DNA from: CAILUF01 sp964505265
Lineage (GTDB): Bacteria; Pseudomonadota; Alphaproteobacteria; Rickettsiales; UBA1997
DNA length: 64,000 bases
Reading direction: 5' to 3'
Assembly: GCA_964505265.1 (NCBI GenBank)
Contig: CAZDGN010000001.1
Span: 106,505-170,504, forward strand
The notes below the pieces were generated by a model, which saw only the letters and a program-made list of their open reading frames with translations, was not told the DNA's origin and did no database searches. Within the stretch, counting starts at the first letter, position 1. Every line of letters starts with the position of its first letter. The position numbers and the translations under genes were made by a program. Shown one piece after another: positions 27,104-36,696 of the stretch.

Positions 27104-28693
27104 TTAATTCTTTGATAAGAAATGGGTGTAGCTATCGTGAAGAGCTAAAAAAGATGCATCTATAATATTGTTAGAAACCCCGATAGTACTAAATTTGTTG
27201 TTATTTGTATCAATTGATTCAATTTGCACTCTAGTTATAGCTTCGGTGCCATCTGATGGGCTGAGAATTCGGACTTTGTAATCAATTAATTTGGTGTTTT
27301 TGATGGTTGGATATTTTTTGATTAAGGCAATTCTAAGAGCATTATCAAGTGCATTTACAGGTCCATTACCTTTAGCTTTTGCATTTAATATTTTGTTGGA
27401 AATTTTGATGCTAATTTCTGCCTCGGCTTGAATTTTAACTCTATTATTTTTATCTAAAAATCTTTGATCAATTACCTTAAAATTTATTAATTCAAAAAAA
27501 TTTGGCACAATTGATAAGGTTTTTTTGGCGAGAATTTCAAAGCTGGCATCGGCTGAATCGTAGGAGTATCCTTTAGCTTCTTGCTCCTTAACAATATTTA
27601 CTAAATCGGCAATTTTTTGGTTATAATCTTCGTCATTTTTGATTAAATTAATTGATTTTAATCTAGAAATTATATTAGATTTTCCAGCCTGATTTGATAC
27701 TAAAATCATGCGTTGATTGCCAACTAATTCGGGTTCAATATGTTCATATGATTTTGGGTTTTTAGCAACGGCGGAAACATGTAAACCTCCTTTGTGAGCA
27801 AAAGCATATTTGCCAACAAAAGGAGCATATTTATCTGGCTCTTTGTTTAGAATATCATTTAAAAAATTTGATAATTTGGTAAGATTTTTTAATTGATTTT
27901 GGTTGATTCCAATATCGTAATTTAGTTTAAGTGATAAAATCGGGATAATAGAAGTTAAATTGGCATTTCCACATCTTTCTCCAAGTCCATTTATAGTGCC
28001 TTGAACTTGCCTAACTCCTGCCTCTACCGCCATAATTGAGTTAGCGACGGCGTTGCCAGTATCGTTGTGGCAATGAATACCTAAATTTTTACCAGGTATA
28101 TGCTTAATAACCTCTTGAATAATTGATTTTGTTTCGCTTGGCAAAGTTCCGCCATTGGTGTCGCATAAAATAATCCATCGAGCTTTAGCCTGATATGCAG
28201 TTTTTATTACATCAAGGGCAAATTTAGGATTGGCCTTGAAGCCATCAAAAAAATGTTCTGCATCAAAAATTGGAGTTTTCTTTCTGGCGATTATGTGTTT
28301 GATAGAATCGGCAATCATTGCCAAATTTTCTTCTGGAGAAATATTTAGAGCATGCTTCAAATGAAAATCCCAGCTTTTACCAACAATACAAACTGATTTA
28401 GTGTTGCTATTGATAAGGCTATTTAGGGCATTATCATTACCCGCTGAGCTATTATTTCTTCTGGTCATACCAAAGGCAACAAATTCGGATTTTGAAGTTT
28501 TGGGTAAATTTGAAAAAAATTCATCATCAGTAGGATTGGCTCCTGGCCAACCTCCTTCAATGTAATCAATTCCAATTTCATCTAGTTTCTTGGCAATTGA
28601 TATTTTGTTTTGCATAGTAAAATTTACTGAGCTGGTTTGGGCTCCGTCTCTAAGGGTTGAATCATAAATATAAACTCTATTATCTGAACTCAT
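27104..28693 (-). CDS. cimA: (R)-citramalate synthase
   Basis: 529 residues from the ATG at 28693, 2 nt after mraY; a longer frame to 28750 overlaps mraY and is less likely. The DRE-TIM core starts YDSTLRDGAQ and has DAEHFFDGFKANP, CDTNGGTLP, GIHCHNDTGNAVAN (metal His pair), NGLGERCGNANL and HKGGLHVSAV; a LeuA-type regulatory domain follows from about residue 390. The pattern matches the citramalate class rather than 2-isopropylmalate synthase. It gives 2-oxobutyrate for isoleucine without threonine deaminase. It is last in the run tyrS-adoK-murF-mraY-cimA. Confidence 0.9.
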   Translation of the reverse strand: MSSDNRVYIYDSTLRDGAQTSSVNFTMQNKISIAKKLDEIGIDYIEGGWPGANPTDDEFFSNLPKTSKSEFVAFGMTRRNNSSAGNDNALNSLINSNTKSVCIVGKSWDFHLKHALNISPEENLAMIADSIKHIIARKKTPIFDAEHFFDGFKANPKFALDVIKTAYQAKARWIILCDTNGGTLPSETKSIIQEVIKHIPGKNLGIHCHNDTGNAVANSIMAVEAGVRQVQGTINGLGERCGNANLTSIIPILSLKLNYDIGINQNQLKNLTKLSNFLNDILNKEPDKYAPFVGKYAFAHKGGLHVSAVAKNPKSYEHIEPELVGNQRMILVSNQAGKSNIISRLKSINLIKNDEDYNQKIADLVNIVKEQEAKGYSYDSADASFEILAKKTLSIVPNFFELINFKVIDQRFLDKNNRVKIQAEAEISIKISNKILNAKAKGNGPVNALDNALRIALIKKYPTIKNTKLIDYKVRILSPSDGTEAITRVQIESIDTNNNKFSTIGVSNNIIDASFLALHDSYTHFLSKN

Positions 28694-28695
28694 GT

Positions 28696-29748
28696 TTAAA
28701 TTAAAAATATTAAAATACCTATAATGGCAAAGACTAGGGAAGCCATCCAAAATCGAGCGACAACTTTTTGCTCACTCCAGCCAATTTTTTCGAAGTGATG
28801 ATGAATTGGTGACATTAAGAATACTCTTTTTTTGCGGATTTTGTAGGAGCTAACCTGAATTATCACAGACAATGCTTCGATAATAAAGAGTGAAGAAATA
28901 ATTAAAAAGACAAATTCTTGTTTGCAAATTATTGCCATTAGGCCAAGAACTGAGCCGATTCCAAGACTACCGACATCGCCCATAAAAATTTTAGCGGGTT
29001 TTAAATTAAGCAATAAAAAACCTAAAATTGCTCCAATCAAAGAAATACAAAAAAAGATTAATTCACCAGAAAATAAAATTTGAGGTATATCAAGTTGTTT
29101 TGCAAGATCTTTGTTTGAGCAAGCATGAATTAATAAAATCAAACAAAGTAAATTAATTATTGCTGGAACCGAAACCAAACCATCAAGACCATCGGTGAGG
29201 TTAACGGCATTTGATGTACCAACAATTACCATAGTAAAAAATACGATGTAAATTGCTAAGGGCAGAAAAAAATAATAATGAGAACCAATCGGAAAAAATA
29301 TTTGCCCCGTAGCATGAACTGGGTCAATCAAATTAAGCCATAAAAAGGCAATTCCAATAACAAAAAATTGAATTACAATTTTATAGCTTCCTTTAAAACC
29401 TTTGGAATTTTTATAAAAAACTTTGAGCAAATCGTCTGTCAAACCTATTAAAGCAAAACTAATCATAATCGAACATACCACTAAAATATAGCGATTTGTT
29501 ATATCGATAAAAAATAAAGTAGTGATAAGTGTTGCTAAAATTATGAAGATGCCACCCATTGTTGGGGTTTTCTTTTTATTTAGTAAGTGTGTTTGTGGAC
29601 CATCGGCGCGAATTGGTTGAAAAATATTATTGCTGTTCATATAGACAATATATTTTTTAAGGGAAAAAAAACATATTGTAAATGATGAGGCAAAGCATAA
29701 TAAGGCTTTTATCCAGATAGATTTAAAAATAATAAGATTAGTGAGCAC
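28696..29748 (-). CDS. mraY: Phospho-N-acetylmuramoyl-pentapeptide transferase
   Basis: 350 residues, about ten membrane segments. MraY makes lipid I in peptidoglycan synthesis. Diagnostic motifs are RADGPQTHLLNKKKTPTMGG, GLTDDLLK (catalytic Asp pair), NAVNLTDGLDGL, FMGDVGSLG and SPIHHHFEKIGWSE. It overlaps the end of murF by 11 nt. The presence of murF, mraY and a LppC lipoprotein shows the organism makes peptidoglycan. Confidence 0.97.
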   Translation of the reverse strand: MLTNLIIFKSIWIKALLCFASSFTICFFSLKKYIVYMNSNNIFQPIRADGPQTHLLNKKKTPTMGGIFIILATLITTLFFIDITNRYILVVCSIMISFALIGLTDDLLKVFYKNSKGFKGSYKIVIQFFVIGIAFLWLNLIDPVHATGQIFFPIGSHYYFFLPLAIYIVFFTMVIVGTSNAVNLTDGLDGLVSVPAIINLLCLILLIHACSNKDLAKQLDIPQILFSGELIFFCISLIGAILGFLLLNLKPAKIFMGDVGSLGIGSVLGLMAIICKQEFVFLIISSLFIIEALSVIIQVSSYKIRKKRVFLMSPIHHHFEKIGWSEQKVVARFWMASLVFAIIGILIFLI

Positions 29749-31171
29749 TGTTTTTTAAAGTTAGTTTTTCAATAAAATTTTCCATTTTAATACCTCTAGA
29801 GCCTTTGAGATAAATGATGTCACCATCATTAACTAAATTTTCTATTGATTCACTAGCAGTTTTTGAATCTGGATAGGTAGTTGCATTATTTAATTTGACC
29901 TGATTTTGAGCTTCATGCATTTGTTTTCCAACTAATATAACCTTATCAATATTTTTACTTTGAACAAATTTTAGTAATTCTTGATGAATTTCTTCGGATT
30001 TTTCTCCGAGTTCAAGCATATCACCAAGGGCACAAATTATTCGATTTTTATTTAATGTTTTAGCAAGGTTAAAGCAGTTTTCAATTCCAGATTTCATTGA
30101 TAAGATACTTGCGTTGTATGTGTCATCAATGATGGTAATTTTTTTATTATTATAAATTATATTTGATATTTTTCCTCTTCCTTGAGCACAAGAAAACTCT
30201 TCTAAACCTTTGATGCCTGCAAATAAATCGTTGCCGATTAAATCCAGACATGCAATGGTAATGACAGTATTAGAAGAAATTGCAGGGTTAAGAGATTTAA
30301 TTGAAAAATTGATTTCAGTGTTGGAATCCTTCAATTCAATTGTAATTTCAGAATTTAAATTTGAATTTGGTTGAATATTTTTAATTTTGTAATCCGAATT
30401 TTTGTTATGTGAAAATTTCAAAATATGTGACTCCTTGATACCAGCCATTATAGCTTGCTTTTTGATAAATTCAAAGTGAATATTGTCGTAATTTAAAATT
30501 GCATATCCATTTGGACAAATTCCTGCAAAAATTTCTGATTTTGCTAATGCAATTTCTTGTTCATTAGTAAAAAATTCAATATGGACAGGTCCGACATTGG
30601 TAATAATTGCGATATGTGGTTGAGCAATTTTTGAGAGATGAATTATTTCGTTTAAGTGATTCATTCCCATTTCAAAAATCGCATATTTACAATCTGATTC
30701 TAAGTTGGCAAGGGATAATGGCAATCCAATATGATTATTTAAGTTACCAAAGTTAGCAAAAGTTTTACCCTGAGATTCAAATGCCATTTTTAACATTTCT
30801 TTGGTGCTTGTTTTACCAACGCTTCCGGTTATGGCGATGATTTTAGCCTGAGTTCTAAATCGCGAAAATTTCGCCAAATCATTTAAGGCTTCATATGAAT
30901 TTTTTACGATGATTAAATTTTTTATAAAATTTGGATTAAGATTTTTAGGAATTGCTTCTACGATGCAATAGCTAGCACCTTGATTTATGGTGTCATTTAC
31001 AAAGTTATGTCCATCATTAACACTACCTTTTAAAGCAATGAAAATTGAATTTTTTTGAACCTTACGACTATCAATTACGACATCAGTTGTTGGTAATTTT
31101 AAATCATTAAAAGGTTGAATTAGCTGGTCTTTTAAGGCCAATGATAATTCCTTTGCACTCCATAATTGCAT
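29738..31171 (-). CDS. murF: UDP-MurNAc-tripeptide D-alanyl-D-alanine ligase
   Basis: 477 residues from the ATG at 31171, 1 nt after adoK, giving the usual MQLWSAKEL start; the frame continues upstream to 31210 inside adoK. MurF adds D-Ala-D-Ala to the muramyl tripeptide. Seen: DSRKVQKNSIFIALKG (substrate domain), ITGSVGKTSTKEM (ATP loop, about 107), NNHIGLPLSL, EMGMNH and DDTYNASILSM. murF and mraY remain adjacent, as in dcw clusters, but the rest of that cluster is missing here. Confidence 0.96.
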   Translation of the reverse strand: MQLWSAKELSLALKDQLIQPFNDLKLPTTDVVIDSRKVQKNSIFIALKGSVNDGHNFVNDTINQGASYCIVEAIPKNLNPNFIKNLIIVKNSYEALNDLAKFSRFRTQAKIIAITGSVGKTSTKEMLKMAFESQGKTFANFGNLNNHIGLPLSLANLESDCKYAIFEMGMNHLNEIIHLSKIAQPHIAIITNVGPVHIEFFTNEQEIALAKSEIFAGICPNGYAILNYDNIHFEFIKKQAIMAGIKESHILKFSHNKNSDYKIKNIQPNSNLNSEITIELKDSNTEINFSIKSLNPAISSNTVITIACLDLIGNDLFAGIKGLEEFSCAQGRGKISNIIYNNKKITIIDDTYNASILSMKSGIENCFNLAKTLNKNRIICALGDMLELGEKSEEIHQELLKFVQSKNIDKVILVGKQMHEAQNQVKLNNATTYPDSKTASESIENLVNDGDIIYLKGSRGIKMENFIEKLTLKNSAH

Positions 31172-31172
31172 A

Positions 31173-32162
31173 TTATTTTTTAAATTCGTTAATAAATTTT
31201 TCAATTTCATTTAATTCGAAACGAGCTCCAAATTTTTGAATAATTTTGCTAGCTAAAAAATTAGCAAAATTTGCACAATCTATAAATGATTTTCCATTTT
31301 GGAATTGATACAAAAAAGCACTAGCAAAAATATCGCCCGCACCTGTAGTGTCAACAACATTTTTAACTTCGTAGCCTTCAACTGGGAACAATTGATCATT
31401 ATAAAAAATTGCCGACCCTTTTGCTCCAAGAGTAAGAGCTAAAATTAGTTTTGGATTTAAATCACTAATAAATTTTTGAATTAAATTTGATTCCAAAATA
31501 CTAAAATTAGTAAGTTTTGCAATTTCTGATTCATTAGCAAATAAAATATCTATATCGTGTTTAATTAACTCTAAAAAATCCTTTTGATGACGATCAACAC
31601 AAAATCCATCTGATAAACTAAAGGCGATTTTTAATTGCTGTTGTTTAGCTAATTTTATTGCTTTTTTAATCGATAAAATCGATTCTGGGCGATCCCATAA
31701 ATAACCCTCAATAAATAAAATTTTACCATCGGCAAATAATTTTTCGTTAATTAAGCTTGGGTCAATTTGCGGAGCGCAGCCAAGGTAAGTTGCCATTGTT
31801 CTTTGTCCATCGGGTGAAACAAAAATAAAAGATGAAGCGGTGCTTTGATTTGGGCTTATAAAGCCTTTAAATTTACAATTTTCATTTTCAATTTGTTCAA
31901 TAAATAATTTCCCAGTGTGGTCATTGCCAACATTACCAATGAATTCAACTTTTGCTCCCAAAAGAGAAAGGTTAGAAATTGAATTGCCAATTGAGCCGCC
32001 CGAACAAAATTTTTCGAATTTAGAATTTAAATTAGTCTTAACAAAATTCTGGTCAACTAAACTCATTGAGCCTTTAACTAAATTATTTTCCTTTAAAAAA
32101 CTATCTTCAATCTTAATAAAGAAATCAACTATAGCATTGCCAATTCCGATTATTTTATGCAT
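31173..32162 (-). CDS. PfkB-family sugar/adenosine kinase
   Basis: 329 residues from the ATG at 32162, which starts the family-like MHKIIGIGNAIVD. The ribokinase fold shows FCSGGSIGNSISNLSLLG (about 56-73), a GNVGNDHTG turn and the catalytic DTTGAGDIFASAFLY (Asp general base). Alphaproteobacterial orthologues are usually called adenosine kinase, but the substrate is not certain from sequence. It overlaps tyrS by 8 nt and murF starts 1 nt after it. Confidence 0.85.
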   Translation of the reverse strand: MHKIIGIGNAIVDFFIKIEDSFLKENNLVKGSMSLVDQNFVKTNLNSKFEKFCSGGSIGNSISNLSLLGAKVEFIGNVGNDHTGKLFIEQIENENCKFKGFISPNQSTASSFIFVSPDGQRTMATYLGCAPQIDPSLINEKLFADGKILFIEGYLWDRPESILSIKKAIKLAKQQQLKIAFSLSDGFCVDRHQKDFLELIKHDIDILFANESEIAKLTNFSILESNLIQKFISDLNPKLILALTLGAKGSAIFYNDQLFPVEGYEVKNVVDTTGAGDIFASAFLYQFQNGKSFIDCANFANFLASKIIQKFGARFELNEIEKFINEFKK

Positions 32163-33417
32163 TTTTATTAAATTTAATTTTAAAAAATTTTTTCTTGCCA
32201 ATTGCGAGATCAAAATTATGCTTTTCAATGATAAGATGGTTAATATCGTTAACCAAATTATTGTTGATTTTAACTGCCTTGCCCTCGATTAATCTTTTGG
32301 CATCTGCCTTTGATTCTGTAGCTTTGATAGCAATTATAATATCGGTAATTTTTAGGCCATTTTCAGGAAGGTCTAAATAAAATTCCTCAAATGCATCAGG
32401 GTTTTTTTGTAAGAAAATTTGGCGAGCTTTATATAGACAATCATTGGCAATATTTTCGCCATGACAAATTTTGGTGGTTTCAAAAGCTAAAATTTCCTTT
32501 ACTTGGTTTAAATCTTTCCCGGATAGAGTGGAAAATTTATTAATCTCTTCGAGTGGCATATCGGTAAATAATTTTAGAAATTTAATTACATCATCATCGT
32601 GAGAATTTCGAAAAAACTGAAAATACTCAAATGCTGGTAAATCATCGATGCTAAGCCAAACTGCTCCATCAGCGGTTTTGCCCATTTTTTTTCCATCTGC
32701 GGTGATTAAAAGTGGGGTGGTTAAACCAAAGGCTTCGCTTCTATTTTGTTTTTCTAAGAAATTTAATTTGCGGATTAATTCAACGCCGTTAACAATATTG
32801 CCCCATTGGTCAGAACCTCCAATTTGAAGGGTGCAATTGAAATTTTTGTGAAGATGGAAAAAATCATAGGCTTGCAAAATCATATAATTAAATTCCAAAA
32901 AAGACAAAGGTTGTTCGCGATCAAGCCGAGTTTTAACCGAGTCAAAGCTAAGCATTCGATTAATCGAGAAATGCCTACCAATATCGCGAAGAAAATCAAT
33001 ATAATTCAAGTTTTCAAGCCAATCTATATTATTTAAAATCATAGCTTTATTATTAGAAAAATCTAAAAATTTTTCTAAAACTTTTTTAATACCTAGTAAA
33101 TTTTGTGAAATTTGTTGATTGTCAAGAATTTTTCGAGCCTCGTCTTTGCCAGATGGGTCGCCTATTTTTGTGGTTCCACCACCCAATAAGATTATTGGAT
33201 AATGACCATATTTTTGGAGTAATCGTAAAATCATGATTTGAATTAAACTTCCAGCATGAAGACTATGTGCGGTGCAATCAAAGCCGATATAGCAATGAAT
33301 TTTTTCTTCTTGGAATTTTTGTTGCAAAACATTTAAATCAGTGCATTGAGCTAAATATCCGCGGTCAATAAATTCTTGTAAAAAACTAATATTTTTTGTA
33401 TTAATATTTTTCGACAT
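32155..33417 (-). CDS. tyrS: Tyrosyl-tRNA synthetase
   Basis: 420 residues, bacterial TyrRS length. Class I motifs: HSLHAGSL (HIGH equivalent, about 50-57), YMILQAYDF with IGGSDQWGN (tyrosine binding) and KMGKTADGAVWL (KMSKS equivalent, about 230-241). The C-terminal S4-like RNA-binding domain (KADAKRLIEGKAVKIN) is complete. First gene of the run ending with cimA; 122 bp separate it from divergent hemF. Confidence 0.96.
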   Translation of the reverse strand: MSKNINTKNISFLQEFIDRGYLAQCTDLNVLQQKFQEEKIHCYIGFDCTAHSLHAGSLIQIMILRLLQKYGHYPIILLGGGTTKIGDPSGKDEARKILDNQQISQNLLGIKKVLEKFLDFSNNKAMILNNIDWLENLNYIDFLRDIGRHFSINRMLSFDSVKTRLDREQPLSFLEFNYMILQAYDFFHLHKNFNCTLQIGGSDQWGNIVNGVELIRKLNFLEKQNRSEAFGLTTPLLITADGKKMGKTADGAVWLSIDDLPAFEYFQFFRNSHDDDVIKFLKLFTDMPLEEINKFSTLSGKDLNQVKEILAFETTKICHGENIANDCLYKARQIFLQKNPDAFEEFYLDLPENGLKITDIIIAIKATESKADAKRLIEGKAVKINNNLVNDINHLIIEKHNFDLAIGKKKFFKIKFNKNA

Positions 33418-33539
33418 CGCTGAAAATTTTATTTAAAAAAACAATTTTAATTAAAAAAAATTATTTTAAAATCTTTTTTTAAAAATAAAATTTACAACAT
33501 TTATTAATGAATTTTAAAATTAATTTTAAGTAAAATATT

Positions 33540-34394
33540 ATGAATATTGAAGATAAGCAAAAGTTAACATCGGCTTGGTTTAAAAAATTACGAGATAAAA
33601 TTTGCTTTGAGTTTGAAAAAATTGAACAAGAATTTGACCCAAAATATCCTAGTAAGTTTAATCGAAAAAACTGGAATCGCATCGATAAAACTGCGCCTAA
33701 TAATGATGGCGGATATGGTGAAATGTCAATAATGAAGGGCAATGTCTTTGAAAAGGTTGGAGTTAATTTTTCTGAAGTTCATGGTGAATTCTCTCCTGAA
33801 TTTAGTCGAGAAATTCCAGGTGCCGATAAAAATCCTAAATTTTGGGCTTCAGGCATTTCTTTAGTCGCCCACATGAAATCGCCATTAACTCCAGCGGTTC
33901 ACCTCAACACTAGGTTTATTTGTACTGAAAAAAATTGGTTTGGTGGTGGCACTGACTTGAATCCTGCCATAGAAAATCCTCAAGATACTATTGATTTCCA
34001 TTCGGCACTTAAAAAAGTTTGCGACCAAACCGATTCATCTTATTATGAAAAATTTAAAAAATGGTGCGATGATTATTTTTTCATTAAGCATAGGGGGGTT
34101 GCAAGAGGGGTAGGCGGAGTTTTTTATGATTATTTAAATACTGATAATTTTGAAAATGATTTTAATTTTACTAAAAATATTGGTTTGGCCTTTTTAGATA
34201 TCTATCCAAAGATTGTTCGCAGACATATGTCTAAAAAATTTAACGATGAACAAAAACAAATTCAATTGCAAAAACGAGGATTATATGCAGAATTTAATTT
34301 AGTTTATGATCGTGGCACTAAATTTGGACTTATGACTGACGGCAATGTTGAGGCTATTCTTATGTCGCTTCCGCCTTTAGCTAAATGGGAATAA
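33540..34394 (+). CDS. hemF: Oxygen-dependent coproporphyrinogen III oxidase
   Basis: 284 residues. HemF oxidatively decarboxylates coproporphyrinogen III in haem synthesis. Seen: SMRF-like region MSIMKGNVFEKVGVNFSEV, SLVAHMKSPLTPAVHLNTR-type block, WFGGGTDLNPA, CDDYFFIKHRGVARGVGG and the C-terminal RGLYAEFNLVYDRGTKFGL. These are the signature HemF blocks. The enzyme needs O2, so the organism probably lives aerobically, in line with coq7 and sdhCDAB. Confidence 0.96.
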   Translation: MNIEDKQKLTSAWFKKLRDKICFEFEKIEQEFDPKYPSKFNRKNWNRIDKTAPNNDGGYGEMSIMKGNVFEKVGVNFSEVHGEFSPEFSREIPGADKNPKFWASGISLVAHMKSPLTPAVHLNTRFICTEKNWFGGGTDLNPAIENPQDTIDFHSALKKVCDQTDSSYYEKFKKWCDDYFFIKHRGVARGVGGVFYDYLNTDNFENDFNFTKNIGLAFLDIYPKIVRRHMSKKFNDEQKQIQLQKRGLYAEFNLVYDRGTKFGLMTDGNVEAILMSLPPLAKWE

Positions 34395-34411
34395 AATTTA
34401 AAAAATAGTTT

Positions 34412-35137
34412 ATGGAAAAATTAAATAAGATTTATGATGGAAAGGCAAAGATTTTGTATTCTACTTCAAATTCAAATAAATTGATTCAATATTTCAAGGA
34501 TGAGGCTACTGCTTTTAATGCTCAAAAAAAAGCTGTAATCGAAAATAAAGGAGTTTTAAATAATTTCTTGTCGGAATTTTTTATGTTGCAAATGGAAAAA
34601 AATTCAATACCAACTCATTTTATTCAAAGGCTTAATCAGCGCGAACAGCTAATCAAGAAAGCCAAAATTTTTGCCCTTGAAGTTATTGTTAGAAATGTTT
34701 CAGCGGGATCATTATCCAAAAAACTTGGAATTGAAGAGGGTATTAAATTTGATAAGCCAATTTTTGAAATTTGTTATAAAAATGATGCCTTACAAGACCC
34801 TTTAATTAATGATGATTATGCCGTTTATGCTCTTAAGATTTTATCGCTTCCTCAGCTGCAGATCATAAAAGAATATGCTTTTAAAATTAACGAAATTCTC
34901 ACTAAAATTTTTGAGGATGTTGGAATAATTTTAGTTGATTTTAAAATCGAATTTGGGTTAGATTGCAATGATAATAAAACCATAATCTTGGCTGATGAAA
35001 TTAGTCCAGATAGCTGTAGATTATGGGATAAAGACACTCTTGAAAAGCTAGACAAAGACCGCTTCCGTCGAGATTTGGGAGGGCTTTGCGAAGCTTATTT
35101 AAATGTTGCCAATCGTTTGAAAATATCAATTAACTAA
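34412..35137 (+). CDS. purC: SAICAR synthase
   Basis: 241 residues. PurC joins aspartate to CAIR in purine synthesis. Motifs include IYDGKAKILYST, KDEATAFNAQKK, EVIVRNVSAGSL, LVDFKIEFG and ADEISPDSCRLWD. It leads purC-purS-purQ-purN with gaps of 8, 17 and 1 nt. Confidence 0.97.
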   Translation: MEKLNKIYDGKAKILYSTSNSNKLIQYFKDEATAFNAQKKAVIENKGVLNNFLSEFFMLQMEKNSIPTHFIQRLNQREQLIKKAKIFALEVIVRNVSAGSLSKKLGIEEGIKFDKPIFEICYKNDALQDPLINDDYAVYALKILSLPQLQIIKEYAFKINEILTKIFEDVGIILVDFKIEFGLDCNDNKTIILADEISPDSCRLWDKDTLEKLDKDRFRRDLGGLCEAYLNVANRLKISIN

Positions 35138-35145
35138 TAAAAATT

Positions 35146-35388
35146 ATGAAAATTAGAGTGAATATTTCTTTAAAAAAAGCAGTTTTAGACACACAAGGTA
35201 AGGCTATTGAGTCAGCTTTGGTTAAAAATTTAGGTTATAGTCAAATCGGCAATGTTCGCCAAGGAAAGTTTGTTGACCTTGAAATTAATACCGATTCTGT
35301 TGATGAAGCGAAAAAAATTGTCGATGAAATTGCCGATAAATTATTGGTAAATAAAATTATCGAAGATTATAATTTTGAAATTTTGTAA
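35146..35388 (+). CDS. purS: FGAM synthase subunit PurS
   Basis: 80 residues, normal for PurS, the small dimeric subunit that with PurQ and small PurL forms FGAM synthase. Seen: VLDTQGKAIESALVKNLGY and VRQGKFVDLEI. Its presence shows that the organism uses the three-subunit enzyme, so a separate purL must exist outside this window. Confidence 0.94.
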   Translation: MKIRVNISLKKAVLDTQGKAIESALVKNLGYSQIGNVRQGKFVDLEINTDSVDEAKKIVDEIADKLLVNKIIEDYNFEIL

Positions 35389-35405
35389 AACTAAACTTAC
35401 TTAAT

Positions 35406-36092
35406 ATGAAATCAGTAGTTATAACTTTTCCAGGCTCTAATTGCGATAGGGATGCAGTTGATGCGTTGCAAAAAATTAATTCCAAGGTGCAAAGGGTCTG
35501 GCATAGTGAAGCTTCTCTTAATAATGACCTTGATTTAATTGTGGTTCCGGGTGGTTTTTCTTTTGGAGATTATCTTAGAAGTGGGGCTATGGCGAGTATT
35601 TCGCCTATTATTAGTGAAGTTAGAAGATTATCTTTGAAGGGAGTGAGAGTTCTCGGGGTATGTAATGGCTTTCAAATATTGACCGAAGCTAATTTACTTC
35701 CAGGGGTTTTGACTCGTAATAGTAAAATTAAATTTATTTGTAAATCAGTGTTTATTCGAGTTGAAAATAATCAAACTGATTTTACCAAAAATTTTAAATC
35801 ACGTCAGGTAATTTCTATGCCAATAGCTCATATGGATGGTAATTATTTTGCCAATTCTGAAACTTTAAAAATGATTGAAGATAATTCAATGATTGCCTTC
35901 AAATATGTTGATGCTTATGGCAATGTTTCTGATGAAGCTAATCCCAACGGTTCTTCATTAAATATCGCAGGTATTTATAATATGGAAAAAAATATTTTAG
36001 GTATGATGCCTCACCCAGAAAGGGCAATTGATAAAAATACGGGTTCAAGCGATGGTTTGATGATATTTGAATCGCTTAATAATTTATTTTAA
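35406..36092 (+). CDS. purQ: FGAM synthase glutaminase subunit PurQ
   Basis: 228 residues. Class I glutamine amidotransferase that feeds ammonia to PurL. Motifs: TFPGSNCDRDAV, VVPGGFSFGDYLRSGAMA, the nucleophile in VLGVCNGFQIL (Cys near 86), and MPHPERA with the catalytic His/Glu. purL does not follow; purN does. Confidence 0.96.
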   Translation: MKSVVITFPGSNCDRDAVDALQKINSKVQRVWHSEASLNNDLDLIVVPGGFSFGDYLRSGAMASISPIISEVRRLSLKGVRVLGVCNGFQILTEANLLPGVLTRNSKIKFICKSVFIRVENNQTDFTKNFKSRQVISMPIAHMDGNYFANSETLKMIEDNSMIAFKYVDAYGNVSDEANPNGSSLNIAGIYNMEKNILGMMPHPERAIDKNTGSSDGLMIFESLNNLF

Positions 36093-36093
36093 T

Positions 36094-36696
36094 ATGACCA
36101 AAAAAATCAGAGTTGCTATTTTAATTTCAGGAAGAGGTTCAAATATGAAAGCTTTGATTAATGCTTGCAAAGATCCTGATTTTCCTGCAGAAATTTGTCT
36201 GGTAATTTCAAACAAATCAGATGCTGAAGGCTTAAATTATGCTCAACAAAATCAAATTGCTACCAAAATTATTGAAAGTAAAAATTTTTCAAAAGATGAA
36301 AATGGAAGAACTAATTATGATAAGTTGGTTTTTGAAGAAATTCTTAATCATCAAATTGATTTAGTTTGTTTAGCGGGTTTTATGCGTATTTTATCAAAAT
36401 GGTTTGTAGAGAATTTGGCAAATAAAATAATCAATATTCATCCATCTTTACTTCCAAGTTTTAAGGGAGCAAATGCGGTATTTGATGCTTTACAAGCTGG
36501 TGTAAAAATTACCGGTTGCACCACACATTATGTCACTGAAAAATTGGATGATGGACCCATAATTTATCAGTCGGCAGTTGAAATTGATGTTGATGATAAT
36601 TTAGAAAGTCTTGCCAAAAAAATATTAGTTCAAGAGCATATAATCTATCCAAAAACTCTGCGATTAATTTCAAAAAAAATACTTAATTTACTATGA
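36094..36696 (+). CDS. purN: Phosphoribosylglycinamide formyltransferase
   Basis: 200 residues from the ATG at 36094, 1 nt after the purQ stop; the frame is open further into purQ but that part is not conserved. PurN transfers formyl from 10-formyl-THF to GAR. Motifs: AILISGRGSNMKAL, LAGFMRILS, NIHPSLLPSFKGANAV (catalytic His) and HYVTEKLDDGPII. It overlaps def by 4 nt. Confidence 0.96.
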   Translation: MTKKIRVAILISGRGSNMKALINACKDPDFPAEICLVISNKSDAEGLNYAQQNQIATKIIESKNFSKDENGRTNYDKLVFEEILNHQIDLVCLAGFMRILSKWFVENLANKIINIHPSLLPSFKGANAVFDALQAGVKITGCTTHYVTEKLDDGPIIYQSAVEIDVDDNLESLAKKILVQEHIIYPKTLRLISKKILNLL